Shown piece by piece: positions 36,561 to 49,900 of a stretch of DNA of 64,000 nt. Below the pieces are notes generated by a model, which saw only the letters and a list, made by a program, of their open reading frames with translations, was not told the DNA's origin and ran no database searches. Origin of the DNA: Sipunculus nudus (Eukaryota > Annelida > Sipuncula > Golfingiida > Sipunculidae); NCBI GenBank assembly GCA_026874595.1, contig CM049313.1:59043159-59107158 (forward strand), read 5' to 3'. The position numbers and the translations under genes are program-made. The number at the start of each line of letters is the position of its first letter. Within the stretch, counting starts at the first letter, position 1.

Positions 36561-36830
36561 TACATTCTCAATAAATACATGCTCAATAAATAAGATGAAC
36601 AGAGCCCTTATGAACTGACAACATGCAACTGACCAATCATGTTGCATGTTATATTATATAGAAATCTGCATTTTTGCAGCAATAAAAATATTAAATTGAA
36701 TTTGTATGTTTTAGGATGGTATGCTGATAAGAAAGATTGTGCTTGAAACCTTACAAATGTCATGGCAAGTTTTCAAATACAATCAGCAAGTTGTTGCCTG
36801 TATTCGGATACTGAGATAATCTTTATAACT

Positions 36831-38620
36831 GTACTAAACACTGCACAAATTGTAAAAATCACAAACTACCCCTGGACTCGGTAAACTCAGTATGAGTTCA
36901 TTGTAATAATTGTATCCGCCAAAACGAAGTTTTGCGGATACTATGTTTTTGACAGGGGTCTGCCGCCGCCACCGCCTCGTTCGTTTCCGGAGAACTCCTC
37001 TGAGACTACTGGACAGATTTTTCCGAAACTTACACAAATTATCAGGTCACATGTGAACTGGTGCCTAACCAAGTGACTTTGACCTCTGACCTTTCGTCTC
37101 TGCCCAGCGTCCGTTTGTGCGTCTGTTTCCACACATAAACCCATATATCTCGGGAACCGTTTGACCGATCCGGAAAAAATGTTTGCACAGTGTCCATTTG
37201 TTCATCTGCCTGGGGTTAAAATCACTCATATCTCTGCAGTGGTTTGACTAATTCACCTAAAAGTTGGCATGCATATACATCCTAGATAGCTTTCTTGATT
37301 TTATGACAGGTGGCGCCACCTACATTCACATTAACGCTCCACACATAAACCCATATATCTCGGGAACCGTTTGACGGATCCGGAAAAAATTTTTACACAA
37401 ATGTAGCCCTGGGATAGCTTTATAACATACACAACAAAAGGTGGCGCCACCTGCAACCATGTTTGCACAGTGTCCATTTGTTAATCTGCCTTTGGTTAAA
37501 ATCAATCATATCTCTGCAGTGGTTTGACCAAATTACCTGAAATTCAGCATGCTTATACATCCCGCATAGCTTTCTTGATTTTATGACAGGTGGCGCCACC
37601 TACGTTCACGTTCACGCTGTAGACATCCATGCTTATATCTCCGGACTCATTCAACCAATCAGGAAAATTTTTTTACACAAATGTAGCCCTTGGATAGCTT
37701 TATAACATGAACAAAAATGGTGGCACCACCTGCAGCCATTTTGGCACAGCGTCCATCTGTTTGTCTGCTGTGGGATAAAATTACTCATCTCTGCAGTGGT
37801 TTAACTTTTCCACATGAAAATATGCATGTGTATATATCTTGGATAGTTTCTCATTCAAATAACAGGTGGCGCCACCTACAATCATGTTTATGTGGCAGAG
37901 ATCCATTCTAATATTTAACACATGTAACTCTATATCCCCTTGCCACTCAATCCATGCCTCACTTCACCCGTCCTTCTCTGATTTTGGCGGATACACGTAG
38001 TCGCTTGTCGACTACCCGTATTCTAGTTCAACTTGAGACTAGCTGAAAGATTACTGGACAAATCACTGTACAAATTGTACAAACCACACATTACCCCTGG
38101 ACTCTCTAGACTCAGTTGGAGTTCATTTAAATATTCAATTTTAGACAAGCTGAAAGATTACTCAACACTACAAATATTACACACACTACCCCTGGACTCA
38201 GTTAGGGTGCATTTTAAATATTCAACTTTAGACAAGCTCTCGGCAATACCAAATTGTACACCTTCAAAACTTATGGCACCTTATATGATTTCACAGAAAC
38301 ACAGAGGGTTGTTACCCCCTTGTCTATTAAGTTTATTTAATAAAGGTGACAGCAATCCCTCTGATTTGTACCAATATGACAGGCTGATATATCATTTGAA
38401 AAAATGTACCATATTTTGTGACTGTCAAAGTGTACACCTTTAAAAGTAGCGGCAGCTTAGTGGTTTCTCAGACACACATAAGATTGTTTCCACATCCTCT
38501 CTTAAGTTTATATAATAAAGGAGGTGACCGCAATTGTACTAATATGAAAGGCTGATATATCATTTTAAAAAAATGAAAAAAAGCCACATGACATATATTC
38601 ATATTATATTTTATGACTAT
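36831..38620. repeat. Array of about 90-107-bp units, interrupted by an insertion, then a 190-bp pair
   Basis: Units carry ACAAGCTGAAAGATTACT, CACTACAAAT and CTACCCCTGGACTC, ending AAATATTCAA. One partial unit lies before 36911 and three after 38026, so the Helentron-like element sits inside the array. From about 38300 a 190-bp unit (CAGGCTGATATATCATTT and AGGCTGATATATCATTTTA) is repeated twice. A run of 16 C at 38630-38645 follows. Confidence 0.7.
36911..38026 (+). mobile_element. Second Helentron-like non-autonomous element
   Basis: The 5' end TGTATCCGCCAAAAC folds with GTTTTGCGGATAC. Its inverse TTTTGGCGGATACA recurs at about 37982-37995. This is followed by a hairpin GTAGTCG...CGACTAC and the terminal CTAG at 38023-38026. 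The interior holds about three units of 280 bp with CAGTGTCCATTTGTT and GGTGGCGCCACC. It has no sequence similarity to the element at 10409-11781 apart from this architecture. No Rep-helicase coding is present. Confidence 0.75.
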
Positions 38621-38645
38621 TTCTGACAACCCCCCCCCCCCCCCC

Positions 38646-40735
38646 ACACACGCACACCTTGGGGAAGATTCTATTGAGCCTGACTTGTGGTTGATCATAT
38701 GCTGTCCTTTGTTGCATGGTTTAATTAATCATCTAAGTAATAGCTGCATTACAGTTAGGTCATACCCATTGTATAGACAGGAAATAAAGTAATGAATCAC
38801 CCTTACAGATGGACATTGGGTTGAGTTTTCATTATATGTAATTACAAAGCAAATATTGTATTAATGGTTGGCTTCAGTATCATGAGTGCTCCTCGATTTA
38901 TTAACACAGTAATCCCTGACATGAAAGACATGCTGCATCCTGCATCTCTTTAATCTGTGCATGAAGATATCCTGCTGGACTTTGTACAATTAGTTTACAG
39001 AAATTTTCTTCAGTCAGCATCTTGTGAGTGCAGACCCAGTGAGATTGGTCATTTGTTCAATAATAGGCTGGGCTTTGTGCCAGAGGAAAGCCTGCAGGCC
39101 ATGAAGGTGAGACCTCGGGATAAAAAGAAAACCCAGTTTTAGAGATGCTCCAGAGTGAAATTTGGTACTTGTTGCTTCCTAATGTTATGGGATATGGACT
39201 TGTGCTTATTTCTATTCCTGTGCCACAAGAAATGCTGTCTCTGTAAAATCTGAATATATGCAAAGTCAGAAACACAACTTGTGCACTCACTGACTCGTGA
39301 AAATGTTTTATTTTGATTTTGAAAAGCTCAAGACATTTTTGTTAATTTTTATTGACAAATCAAAGTAAATTTAATCTGGGTATGAGCAGTTTCTGACTTC
39401 CAGGCTTTTCAAGCTCCATTCCCACCATAAATCCTGATGTTCTACTACCGGTAATTGTACATAACTCCTCATAGCCCCAATTGAGACATTTAAATCACCT
39501 AAGTTAATGCTGTGAACATGTCCTCACAAAAGATCCTTTGACAAAAAATTATACAAAAAAAGTTATTGGCTTAAGTGAAATAGTTCAATGTTATTCTTAC
39601 TATAAAATAAAAAATGCCATTTATAACTAAGCAATTTTGAAGGTATGCAAACATTTGCCATTAAATGTTTGATTTCAGTCTATTGGTTCATTTTGACTCC
39701 ATACAAAAGTTTCCTTGCAAAACAACCCTAGCCCATGGACTGCCTATCACTAATTCACTTGTTTTATGTGTTACATTACTTGTGGGCAACGACAGCCAAT
39801 GTCAGCCTGTTAACGAAGACATGACTGGTCAAGCAAAGGTTTGACCTTGAGCATTTGCAACAAATGCTCAACAAAGAAAAGAACCAGAAAGATACATTGG
39901 TTTGCCATTTCTGTACATGATGGTGCAAACAGTTTTAGAACATAATACTAGCAGGAATCATAATGTTTTTGGGAAAAAATGTAATTTTTCATTTGTATTG
40001 AAATACCTTGTGTTTGAATTTGTTCCTTAAACCAAAGGCAGTAATGGTGTAGTGAGAACAAATGTCTGTTACGCGTCTTGTTTTCATCAGCATGGTGGTT
40101 TACATTGTCCTTCATGGTTACTGAAATCTGTCAGTCCATCACAGATATTTTATTTAACAAAAGAAATTGATTTACAGTCATCCAACTTGTAGCATTGATG
40201 CACCTTATCAGGGACTCGGTCATGTTCCGACATGTATGACCTTGATACATTTAATAAGGTCACAGAGGTAAACTTGGTGGGTGACATTGACCCATCTAAG
40301 ATTTCATACAACTTTTTTTCCAGTGATTCCCACAACCAGCAAGGGGACATACTAGATCTGTTCCACAGATCAGCTTTTCCCTGGTTTGTTCTTGTAACTG
40401 TTTCTGCCTATTATAAAATAATCTGCTGTATGGAGACACAAAGTTGCTGATAATACTTTGAAGTGGATGTCTCGAAAAAAAAAAGCAACAGTTTTACCAT
40501 TCCCTTATCCCTAAAGAGGATGTACACAAGGGTTTCTTACCATATATTGGGTATAAAAGTACCCAATATTTCGGTGCATGTCTGTCTTACTTATTCTTGC
40601 TGTGATAATTTTATGCTGACATGGGTTTTATCTTCAGGATCAGAGAGTAATGGTGCAGAGTCTTGTGCTATTTTACAAAATGGAAAACTAGGAGCTGAGC
40701 TGTTTTCTCTTTTTCTTTTGTGATCTTGCTTTCTG
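38646..40735. other. Presumed intron or spacer, no gene seen
   Basis: A moderately complex patch at about 38870-39300 may be a regulatory island, but no motif is decisive. Confidence 0.35.
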
Positions 40736-41110
40736 TCTGAGCGGACAAGAATGGGCAACTTAGCTTTGAAGCGGGGATGTGGAGATTAGGTTTCTGCGGA
40801 GGACTTTCCTTGCTACAAGGCAGCTCAGTGATCAAAGCCACTACCTGAGCTTGCTGAGGCTGTGGTAGGGTCGGGCAAGTAATTAAGGTGTGCGTGGAAC
40901 ATCCGAGGCCCCAGCCCCCCTGCCATTAGTAATTAGGTGGTTGCTTCCCCTCCTGTGCAAAGCCTTGTGGCCAGTTGTTTGTCTATTGACCTCCTGGCTT
41001 CACTTGGACATTGATATTGAAGCCAAAGAGGCAGTATTAATTATGTTATTTTTTCTATACTCACCATCATAATGGTCCAGTGGTGATTCCTGGGTCTCCG
41101 TCATTTTAAT
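40736..41110. promoter_or_regulatory. Candidate conserved non-coding island
   Basis: GC-balanced and non-repetitive, with homeodomain-type words CAAGTAATTAAGG and ATTAGTAATTAGGTGG. It also has CTATTGACCTCCTGG. There is no sustained frame. It stands out from AT-rich flanks. Confidence 0.4.
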
Positions 41111-41639
41111 GTGCATCTTGGTGTTGACTGAATTGTTCCTGGTCTGTTATTGTGTTCCTTGTACAACTTGCTAAAGCCTGTCCCCGAAATGATATGTAAA
41201 TATGAATCAGCCCCTATTAATGCATGGAGCTTAGATTTTGTTAGGTTCATCATTTAACACATTTATCATATATTAATTTTACCTGTATTTCTGGAGCAAT
41301 GACCCAAAATTTATTTACAATCAAGGTACGTTCAGCTGTGAAATAAATTTTCGAGTGCCCAGACTTTTCGGAAAAATATTTTTATTGAATTTATTAAACT
41401 GACCAGTTCACCTGTAGATAAGTTCATTCAAGGGCCCAAGATACATCCAGGCAGATGGTTATGTTTGCATAGTAATGATAAATAGAGAAATCTGATTTGT
41501 TTGATGTACAACAACAAAACCATGCAGCAGGGAAGGTAGTTTTCTGCTTGAGATGGTTCTGATCCACAAGTTACATAAATGGAAGATATGTTCACTTATC
41601 AGTTTCAGTTAAAGATAATCTGTGACATGATTCAGTGTT

Positions 41640-42110
41640 AGGCTCAGTCTCTGCGGGGTCTCATTTCTGTTTAGATTACATTACCTGTGTGAGTGGCTTT
41701 TCACTTCTGAAAGGATCTGAATGAGCTATTGGTCATAAAGGCCATTTGTCTTTGGTCAAATTAGGCAGGATTATAACATAACGGGTTCCCTGTGGAGAGA
41801 TGGTCTCCAACCCAGAAGTTGGGAACGGAAGGAAACCCCTGAGGATGGTGGACTGGCCGTCCAGCTGGTGCATTAGTAGTGTGTAGTGCTGTAATCCACC
41901 GACATGGATGTAAGCTACAGAGCAGCACAGCCTTGGGGATAATGTAATGATCTGATTAGCTACAGGGCACAGGGAGAGCTTGCACAGAAAGGCGTGGTCT
42001 TGTGAGAACGAGTCTCTCTGTATCACAGTTTGTCTTGCCAGGCATTGTTCACCTGTTGAGCTGTCCTTATCGTCAAAAACATTCTCCATTCTCTCTCATA
42101 TATCACTATG
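41640..42110. promoter_or_regulatory. Candidate conserved non-coding island with a 118-codon open frame
   Basis: It is GC-balanced, non-repetitive and open on the minus strand from 42089 to 41733. The predicted peptide has no recognisable domain, no splice context and no codon pattern that convinces me it is a gene. Motifs such as TATTGGTCATAAAGG and CTAATCAGATCATTA suggest a regulatory element instead. Confidence 0.35.
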
Positions 42111-45100
42111 GCAACTAGTAAACATTCCTTTAACATGATTGGATGAATGTCAAAGTGGTGTCGCTTTGTTTTATTGATATGTTGCTTTCCAGGTAAATTT
42201 ATCTTTTACTGTGTATCAACAGCAGTAATTGTAGATAATTGATGCCATGCCTGCAGATTGTTTTGCCTCAGATTGAAATATTACCATGGCAACCTTGTCA
42301 TACTCAATTTGGGTATATGTAAGGATATATATATTTTTGCCAAGATTTGCCTTTTTGATTTTAAGATGTCGCTTACAAAACTAAATTGGTGAAATATCTT
42401 ATTTGTTGTGTGCCCATAAGGTTTGTGATGTTAATTAAATATCACCATAGGGTTTATCTGATGAATTGGAAAACAATCTTTATGTTAGTTTTGCAAGACA
42501 TGTTTCCAGGATGATTGGCCCTCTGACATGACCAGACATGTTATTTACTACCGGTAATGAGTGTCAGTATTTGTCTTCATGCTAAGCTGATAGTTATCTT
42601 CTTAAGTTTGAATATCAATGAACCAGAAATCTCTTTTATAAAGTGTTGTTAGCTTCTTTGAACAAGTAAATTTTAAATGATAATTATCATTATAATATAT
42701 TATATTTTTATAATAATAATTATTCCGTATTGGTTATAGCCCAATGAAATGTAATGCAGGCTGTGAGGTTTGCGAGGCTTGTGTCACATGGCAGGCTTGC
42801 CTGCCATGATTGACACCAGCCAAGCAGTTCTCATGGCTTGCTTAACATTTACTATTACTTGTTTGTCCTAAATGCCCCGCCTCCTTGGTCAAAAGTCATG
42901 CGTGTCATTTTTTTTTTTTTGCTACGCACCAGTCCTTTGCCATATTTGGTAAGTCGCCATGCAACTACACTTGAATGGTCACTTTTCATGACCCTGTAAT
43001 GTGGGCAGATTTAAACGTACAGTTACCAAAAAATTTAAAAAAAAGCCAAATGTGGGGAAAAAAGTGATATCTGATGGGGGGGGGGGGGGGGGGAGGAGAA
43101 GCAGTGGCAAGACTTTTTTCATCAGAATGATTATTTGAAATAATGAGATGCAACATGTTTAATATGCAAGATATTGATAAAACAATATTACTGTTCCATA
43201 CAAAAAAATCGCTTGCTCAACAAATTGTGCACATCATATTTATTCAGCCATGTTTTGTCATGAGCAAAGATTAGCTCAGCTTCACATTAAACACATTATG
43301 AACCATTTTTGTTATATTTTAAACAAATTGTTCATTGCAAGAAGCAAACTACAGGTAAAAGACTGGTTAACTTTTGTTTTTTTCGGTGGGGGGGGGGGGG
43401 GGCTGCAAGAAATAAATAAAAATGATTCCTTCACTTTGGAGAATCATATTTTCATTCTTTGTTGGTCTCCACATTATAACCACAGTGAAGACAAAATTGT
43501 ATGGATTTTTAATTCTGATACAAGAGTAAAGCCTATTAAAATTTTAGTATGTGGATCAAGAGAAAATTGTCTTGTTGAAAACAGTAATCACCTGTATGTA
43601 TTTCTTGACAATAGGATGTATCATTGTACATTTGATCATCAGTCCTGTCCATGAAGAAGGGTGTTTGGCTGCCCTGTAAATTCTCCCCTATTTTCATTCT
43701 CCTGGCTCAAGTGTTTGTCTGACTAAACAATACAAACACCCTAAAAATTGGAGAAATGCTGGTTAATGCCTCTAAAATTCAGCTATCAAAAGTCATAACG
43801 TTTGGGGGTGGGGAATATCAGAATGCTGTAAAAGAGCTCAGAAATATAATACTTATTGACAGTTTTAATGGCAATCAACTTTTTTGTAAAGACAAATAAT
43901 GAAGATTATAATAAAAATAGTTATGTGAAAGATGTCATTCAATATCACACAGAAGTAAACAGTGCTTGTTTTAATCTTAAAATTCTTGTACTTGGCGCTT
44001 AGATCAAAGATGAAACCTATGATGTAAAAACAAGCATTGAATGTTATTTTAATTAATTTTTTAAACATCTTAATATTTTAAGTCATACAAGCTCAGCCCT
44101 CAGAAGTCCTCCCAAGTACATACATATATATCATTGATATTGAATGAAAATATTTGATGTTAAACAAAGATTTTGTTTTTGAGACCTAAGTCAAAGCTGG
44201 ATACAAAGAAAAGTCAATGCTTAAACAGTTTTTGTGGCTGTTACTTGTCTGTAAATTGTGGCATATTATAAATTGCAAAAGACTGATACTGCATGGAAAG
44301 GAGACATTTTGAAAACTTTAAGGCGGCTTCAGGTTTGCATTACAGTTATAAACAAGTGCTGTGCCAGCAAAGAAAGAATCACATGAAAACTACAAAGCTG
44401 GCTTTTTACTCACGCTTCTGTGATCAGCCTGCCACTTGCAGATCATTAGGTATTCTTGGATGGTTTGCTACCAGCCATGGAAAATTTCAAATCCATGAAT
44501 GGCTGGTTTTCCTGTACAGAATCCTCATTTAGTTCTACTTTTAGTCTTTTATTAACATAAGAAATATGAATATTCAAGTTGTAGGATTAGCTGTGATGTT
44601 CTTTATGGTGTATAGGTTGGCAGCAAGTTGGCTATGATTGAACAGTACCCAGGGGCTGACAGTACTGAGGTGCCCACCTCCGCTAGTAAGGTTGCTAACT
44701 GTAGGGTGTGGCGGACCAAGCCTGCAGCCATCTTTTACGGTACCAGTCACAGGTTGTATTGATTTAACAACTGAAGGTACCAGGTGAACTAGCTGGTAAT
44801 CTGGTAACCACCAGGTATGGGTTTTTTTGTGCTTCATGCACATGTAACCCGTCATTTGAAGGAGAAAATAAGGTATTTAACAATTCCGTGAATGTTTTTT
44901 CTTTTCTTTTGCCAGAGTAAAAGGACAAAAAAGGATAATCTACCAAGAATCTAGTACATAGCCATGCATGTGATATATATATTTAAAAAATATATATACA
45001 AAGCCTTTAGAAAACATATTTTTTGGCAAGGTTCTAGTTTCAGTCTGTCTTTCAGCAACATTGCATAAATAACTTTGTCATTTTGATTTTCCTGGCACAG

Positions 45101-45815
45101 AAATTTTGTGAAGATGTGATTTTATTATTCCTTGCAGTTTACTTTCAACTTCATCATGATTTTTTAGATTTATTTGGTTGATTTCATTCAGATTCTGATT
45201 CAGTTCCCATGTATGTTTTTATATTTGCTCAAGGTTTCAATATGTATCAAGCTGTGATAAGCTTTTTCTTCAGCTTTTAATAGCTGGTTTCATTGAAAAT
45301 ACTTAAAATAGAATATGAGTATGACTTGAAGTGATATTGAAGTTCAAAAGCATACTGCCTCTTTTTAAGGTGGAAAAGCTTGATAGTAAAGCTGTTTGAA
45401 TGACATTTTCCTAAAATTGAAAAGAAAAAATATTCCCAGCTATATTATAGAAAAAATAGAAGGAAATTTTAAAGATGGAAAAAGATTGTAGCGAATCTTA
45501 ATTCAAAGCAGTACTTTGTACTATGAACTGATTGGAATTGTTGGAAATTATATATTCATAACTCATGAATATTCATATTTATAACTTCAGCAGGTAGTGT
45601 AATGTATCAATCAGTGTAAGTGCAAGGTCCATTTTGATTATTGATGGCTGTAAAAAGGATATGAACTGTTATTGATTAATATCTTGCTGGTATTAGCCTT
45701 AAAAAATCTTAGTTTTTGTACGCCTGTCTGTGACAGGACATATTATGGAATACCAACAATTACTGTCAGTCTGTTTACTTTTAGTGTCACCACTATAGCT
45801 TGCTGGGGCTTGAAT
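42111..45815. other. Presumed intron or spacer with two long poly-G tracts
   Basis: 18 G at 43076-43093 and 15 G at 43388-43402. A GC-balanced patch at about 44600-44830 contains CCAGGTGAACTAGCTGG and GGTAACCACCAGGTATG. No gene is supported. Confidence 0.4.
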
Positions 45816-45819
45816 TTGA

Positions 45820-46220
45820 ATTTTCACGAAACTCACCATAACTATTTACTGATAGAATATATCAATCGAGTTTGATTATGGACAAAATCCACACATCCAA
45901 TAAGGTCAGAGTTAACTAGGCTACTTTGTGGTGTCACAATGATAACTTACAGGGATATGATGAATTTCAAACAGAGAAATATAAATCAATATAATATCTT
46001 GCTCAGTTTGTTTTCCAGCAAAATTAAATCCATATTCAGTAAGGTGAGAGGTCACCAGACTTGGGTGTGGTTGTCAAAGGTAACTAAATATCTGATGGAT
46101 CTACATGAGACTCAAAAATATTAATCAATAGTTTCTCACCTGAATTACGCTCTTGGCAAAGTTCATGCATATTTTATGAGATGGGAGCTCACAAGACATG
46201 CGACAGGTGTATTATGTACC
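45820..46220. repeat. Second copy of the 'TTTTCCAGCAAAAT' repeat family
   Basis: It shares GAAACTCACC, TGTTTTCCAGCAAAATTAAA, GGTGAGAGGTCACC and CATGCATATTTTATGAG with the array at 35980-36560. Confidence 0.6.
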
Positions 46221-46629
46221 ATTTAATGTTATTCTAATTATGTATAATATGTAAAACATCCATTGTGGAATTACATTATGAAGATCATGATAAAGTACAG
46301 TTGACACTTATATTTTGACCTGTATTACTGCCAGGATGGGTTTGGATAAATTTAATATTTTGTTCTGAAAGAAATATTAAGTTTTTATTGATTGTGTGTT
46401 GTAACTTTATAATTAAAATTTCTCCAAATATTGAGCCTTGTGTATACAGATTACCCCATCCTGATAATATATTAAATACTTCTGTTTCTTCTTCTTGCAA
46501 TAAAACAAGGGATTACCGGGATCATGCAGGTCATGGTGATTTGCTTTCATACATTGGTGAACTTTTGACTGGTATGGACTAGGTGTCTCCACTGGCAATA
46601 GGGGAGCAACCAGGCCGAACACCTCGACA

Positions 46630-46952
46630 GAATCTGTTGGCTTCTAGACTCCATGTGTGTATGGCCTAAGAATACATCACCAATTATGGTGGAATTTTCC
46701 TGAGATCCACCATGTTGCCATTTCTACTGACTCGTCAAAGAGCAGATATTTTATTTCCCCCAAGGAATACATTGAATTGCCATAAAAATGTTTTCAGTAT
46801 CGGCTTGATATATTGCTGAACACCAAACATGACTAGGGTCCAATTGTAATTTAACTAGAAAGTTTAGTGTATCATAGATTCCTCATACATCACCCACCCT
46901 AGGTGGACTTCTGGCATGAACTTACCCTTGTGCGTTAGAAGCCAACAGATTC
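46630..46952. repeat. 323-bp segment bounded by a perfect 17-bp inverted repeat
   Basis: GAATCTGTTGGCTTCTA at 46630-46646 and its exact reverse complement at 46936-46952. The interior is non-repetitive and fairly balanced in composition. It could be a small inverted-repeat element or a structured conserved element. No target duplication is evident. Confidence 0.6.
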
Positions 46953-46959
46953 GGCCAAG

Positions 46960-49900
46960 TTATTTCGAATGGGAAGCAACATCAGGGGGATACTTGAGGA
47001 CATTATTCTGTTTTGATCAGTAGCTCACAGGCTCCATTGTGTGATAATCTTATCACATGTTCGAAATGTAACAATTAGTGCTGTGCCAGTTAATCCATCA
47101 TATAGGTCAATGTTTCAATTTTGTATAATCAATCACAAATGATTATTTATGCACATGCAGGAGTATTATATTATCCAGGAACAAATTTAATTGTGTCCAA
47201 GATATTAGGAAAACAGAACGCAAATAGTGAACAACAAAAACTGAACCTTGTGCTGTGAATAAGTCTCAACAACCCGGCGGTAACCTTTACCTTTTAGCAT
47301 GATTTTCAAAACAGACTGAATTTACTTGGTTAGTATTTTTGGTATCATTCTGTGCAGCACTTAACATTGATATTAAGAAGGTACATAAAAATAATTTATC
47401 AATAATCAATGGTAGTTTTTATTTCTGTTCCTCATCAAACATTTTACAACCAATTCCTTTCACACGAAAACAATACATTGAGAGAACTTTGGTTCAGGCA
47501 TTTCCAACAAGCACTAAAATCAACATACATTAATCATAGGAATAATTGAAAACCAAATCAAGTTACATGGAACAGAGGTGGGCTGATATTTATAATTTAT
47601 TCTTAGAGAAATTTTAAGAGCATCCTCATGAAGTATGAAATAACAGCAGAATGCACTTTAAAGCAAGCTAGTTTGAAAATGGATACAATATGCATGAGAT
47701 CATGGCTGATAATTTACACTTCCCCTAACCTCCATGGGTTCAGCCTGTAAATCCTTCAGTGTTGTTTAGACAGGACACCAGTAGTAACACTATAGTAACT
47801 GTATTGTTGAACAGATTTATAATTTAATGACAACATGGCTATGGTACTCTTCAGATTTGACAAAAATATATATAACATCCAAAATAGCCTAAAAATACTA
47901 TTTTTTTTATTATTTACGTTGGAAATACTTGCACCTTCATGTAATATGCAAAAACTAAATATGTTTCAGCAGTTTCTTGGGAAAATGTTGCCATACCAGA
48001 AAAGTTCCCAGTGTACATGTAAATGGATTAGGATAAGGAAGTTCAGAAAGCTATATGGATAGCCATTTGGATCACTTTTTGATATAAGTAATTTGGCATT
48101 TAATCGATACAGAACCATATTTGCATATTGGTTTTTGAAGATTATTGGAAGAATATGACAAAAGTTTTATTATTTCTTTTTGTTTAAAATGAATAAATTA
48201 ACATTTCAGTATGCCTGGTTTGAGTGTGTTGCCAGGTGGGGCATGCTTTGTGCAGCGTTAAAAGCTGGAGGTATATTGATTTTTGCAGGAAGTTTGTCCA
48301 GGTAGCATGGCTAGGTCTGATCAATATTACCTTGCTTGTTTTAACATGGTAAATAAATTATTCAAATAGATTTCGATACTGCTTGGCACTTGGTGCATCA
48401 ACATGTCCACCTGTCAATGGGTGTCTTCTGAAACATGTTAGGGCACATCTCCATGTGACAGTGAAGCTGTCCTATGTCACATAAGCTTTTCGTCCTGTCA
48501 GGGTCGGCAAAACCTTAAATCACCAATATTTCACTGTGGTCACCTGGAGGTGAATTTCACTAGACTAAGAGTTGTCTCATCATAAAAATTATTGTTAAAG
48601 TCCACTTTTGTTGCAGGCTTTTTTTCTGTACTTAATGCGTGTTGTGCTCCACCCCTGCCTTATGGTCTCCTGCAGGGACTTTTTAAACAGGCCAATGCTG
48701 TTTAAGACTCCTAGCATGCATTATGAAAACTAAATACTAAAAACTACAGGTTGTTTTAGGGTCTGTCAGAATATCTAGGATATGAAGTTCATGGGTGACT
48801 TGAAATATAGTGGTTTTTGCAGAACAACTTTACTTAAAGACAGAATCTTTTGCATGTTTCAATGGACAGATGGATCGCAAGTTTTGTTTGAAAGTATTTA
48901 CCAGGCGCTATTTATTTTTGGTCTGTCAAGGTAAATTGTCAGTGATAGAGACTTGGCATTTGTGTTTCCAGCCTGTTTTTCACAGATATTTTTAGTATTT
49001 CTTCACTTTGATTTACGCTTTTTGTTTTTATTTCTGGAATTAGTGAAACCTCCATTGAAAGAACAACTTCATGCGATGAAAGATTAGCTGGTTTTCAACA
49101 GATGTTACTTGTCGAACAGTCTTTAATATTTAGACTGTAATCAACACCTAAAGCCATCAATAGACATTGAATTTATTTAAAATATTTTCATGGTCCAGGC
49201 TTTCCTTCTACTCTAAGGGTTGTTTCCTTCACAAGAGCTTCACTGAGCTGTTAATCTGTTACATATAGAAAATTCAGGTATAAGTTGAATAACTGAATTT
49301 GTCAAATCTTTTGATTTTTTCATACTCGACACAAGTAGATCTTTTTCAAATATGACAGTTTGATGTATATTTTGTATTTCTGGTTGCACAAATATCAGGG
49401 TTTTTTTTTTTTTTGCCTTTAAAATTTATTCCCCTGTTGAATTAGGAAACAAAGGTCCGTCACCCAACTAGTATTTCTGTCAGCCTTAGCCAAGAATGAA
49501 GGGTATGTTGCATTATAGTAGTAGATATGCCTTAAGAAATAGTAATACCACAGCACAGTAAATTGATGACAAATTTTAAATTACAAACACGAGAGATATA
49601 AATGTCAACAGTTATGCAGTCAGTTGGACTGTTTTATCCTCATGTGGTCACCTGAAATGATTGGGGCAGGGCATTTAAGACTCATCTTGTGGCCTTGCCT
49701 GAGCTGCAGCTTGTATTTAGGCATAGCTTACCATCTGTTGTTAACCTTTTATGTGACATAAGTTTGTTTTTGCCTCCACAATCTTCATTGTGGCTCATTA
49801 TAGACTGCTCTTTCATTGCAGACTGTTCTTTTTTCCCCCCTATCTTTGTCATCGTTTTTGACATTCCTTTACCTTGCATCAGTTCAGGTCACATTACTAT

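Noticed and set aside
41733-42089. 118-codon minus-strand open frame starting MENVFDDKDSSTGEQC
   Set aside because: No known domain, no splice sites or neighbouring exons. It lies in a balanced island where chance open frames are expected.
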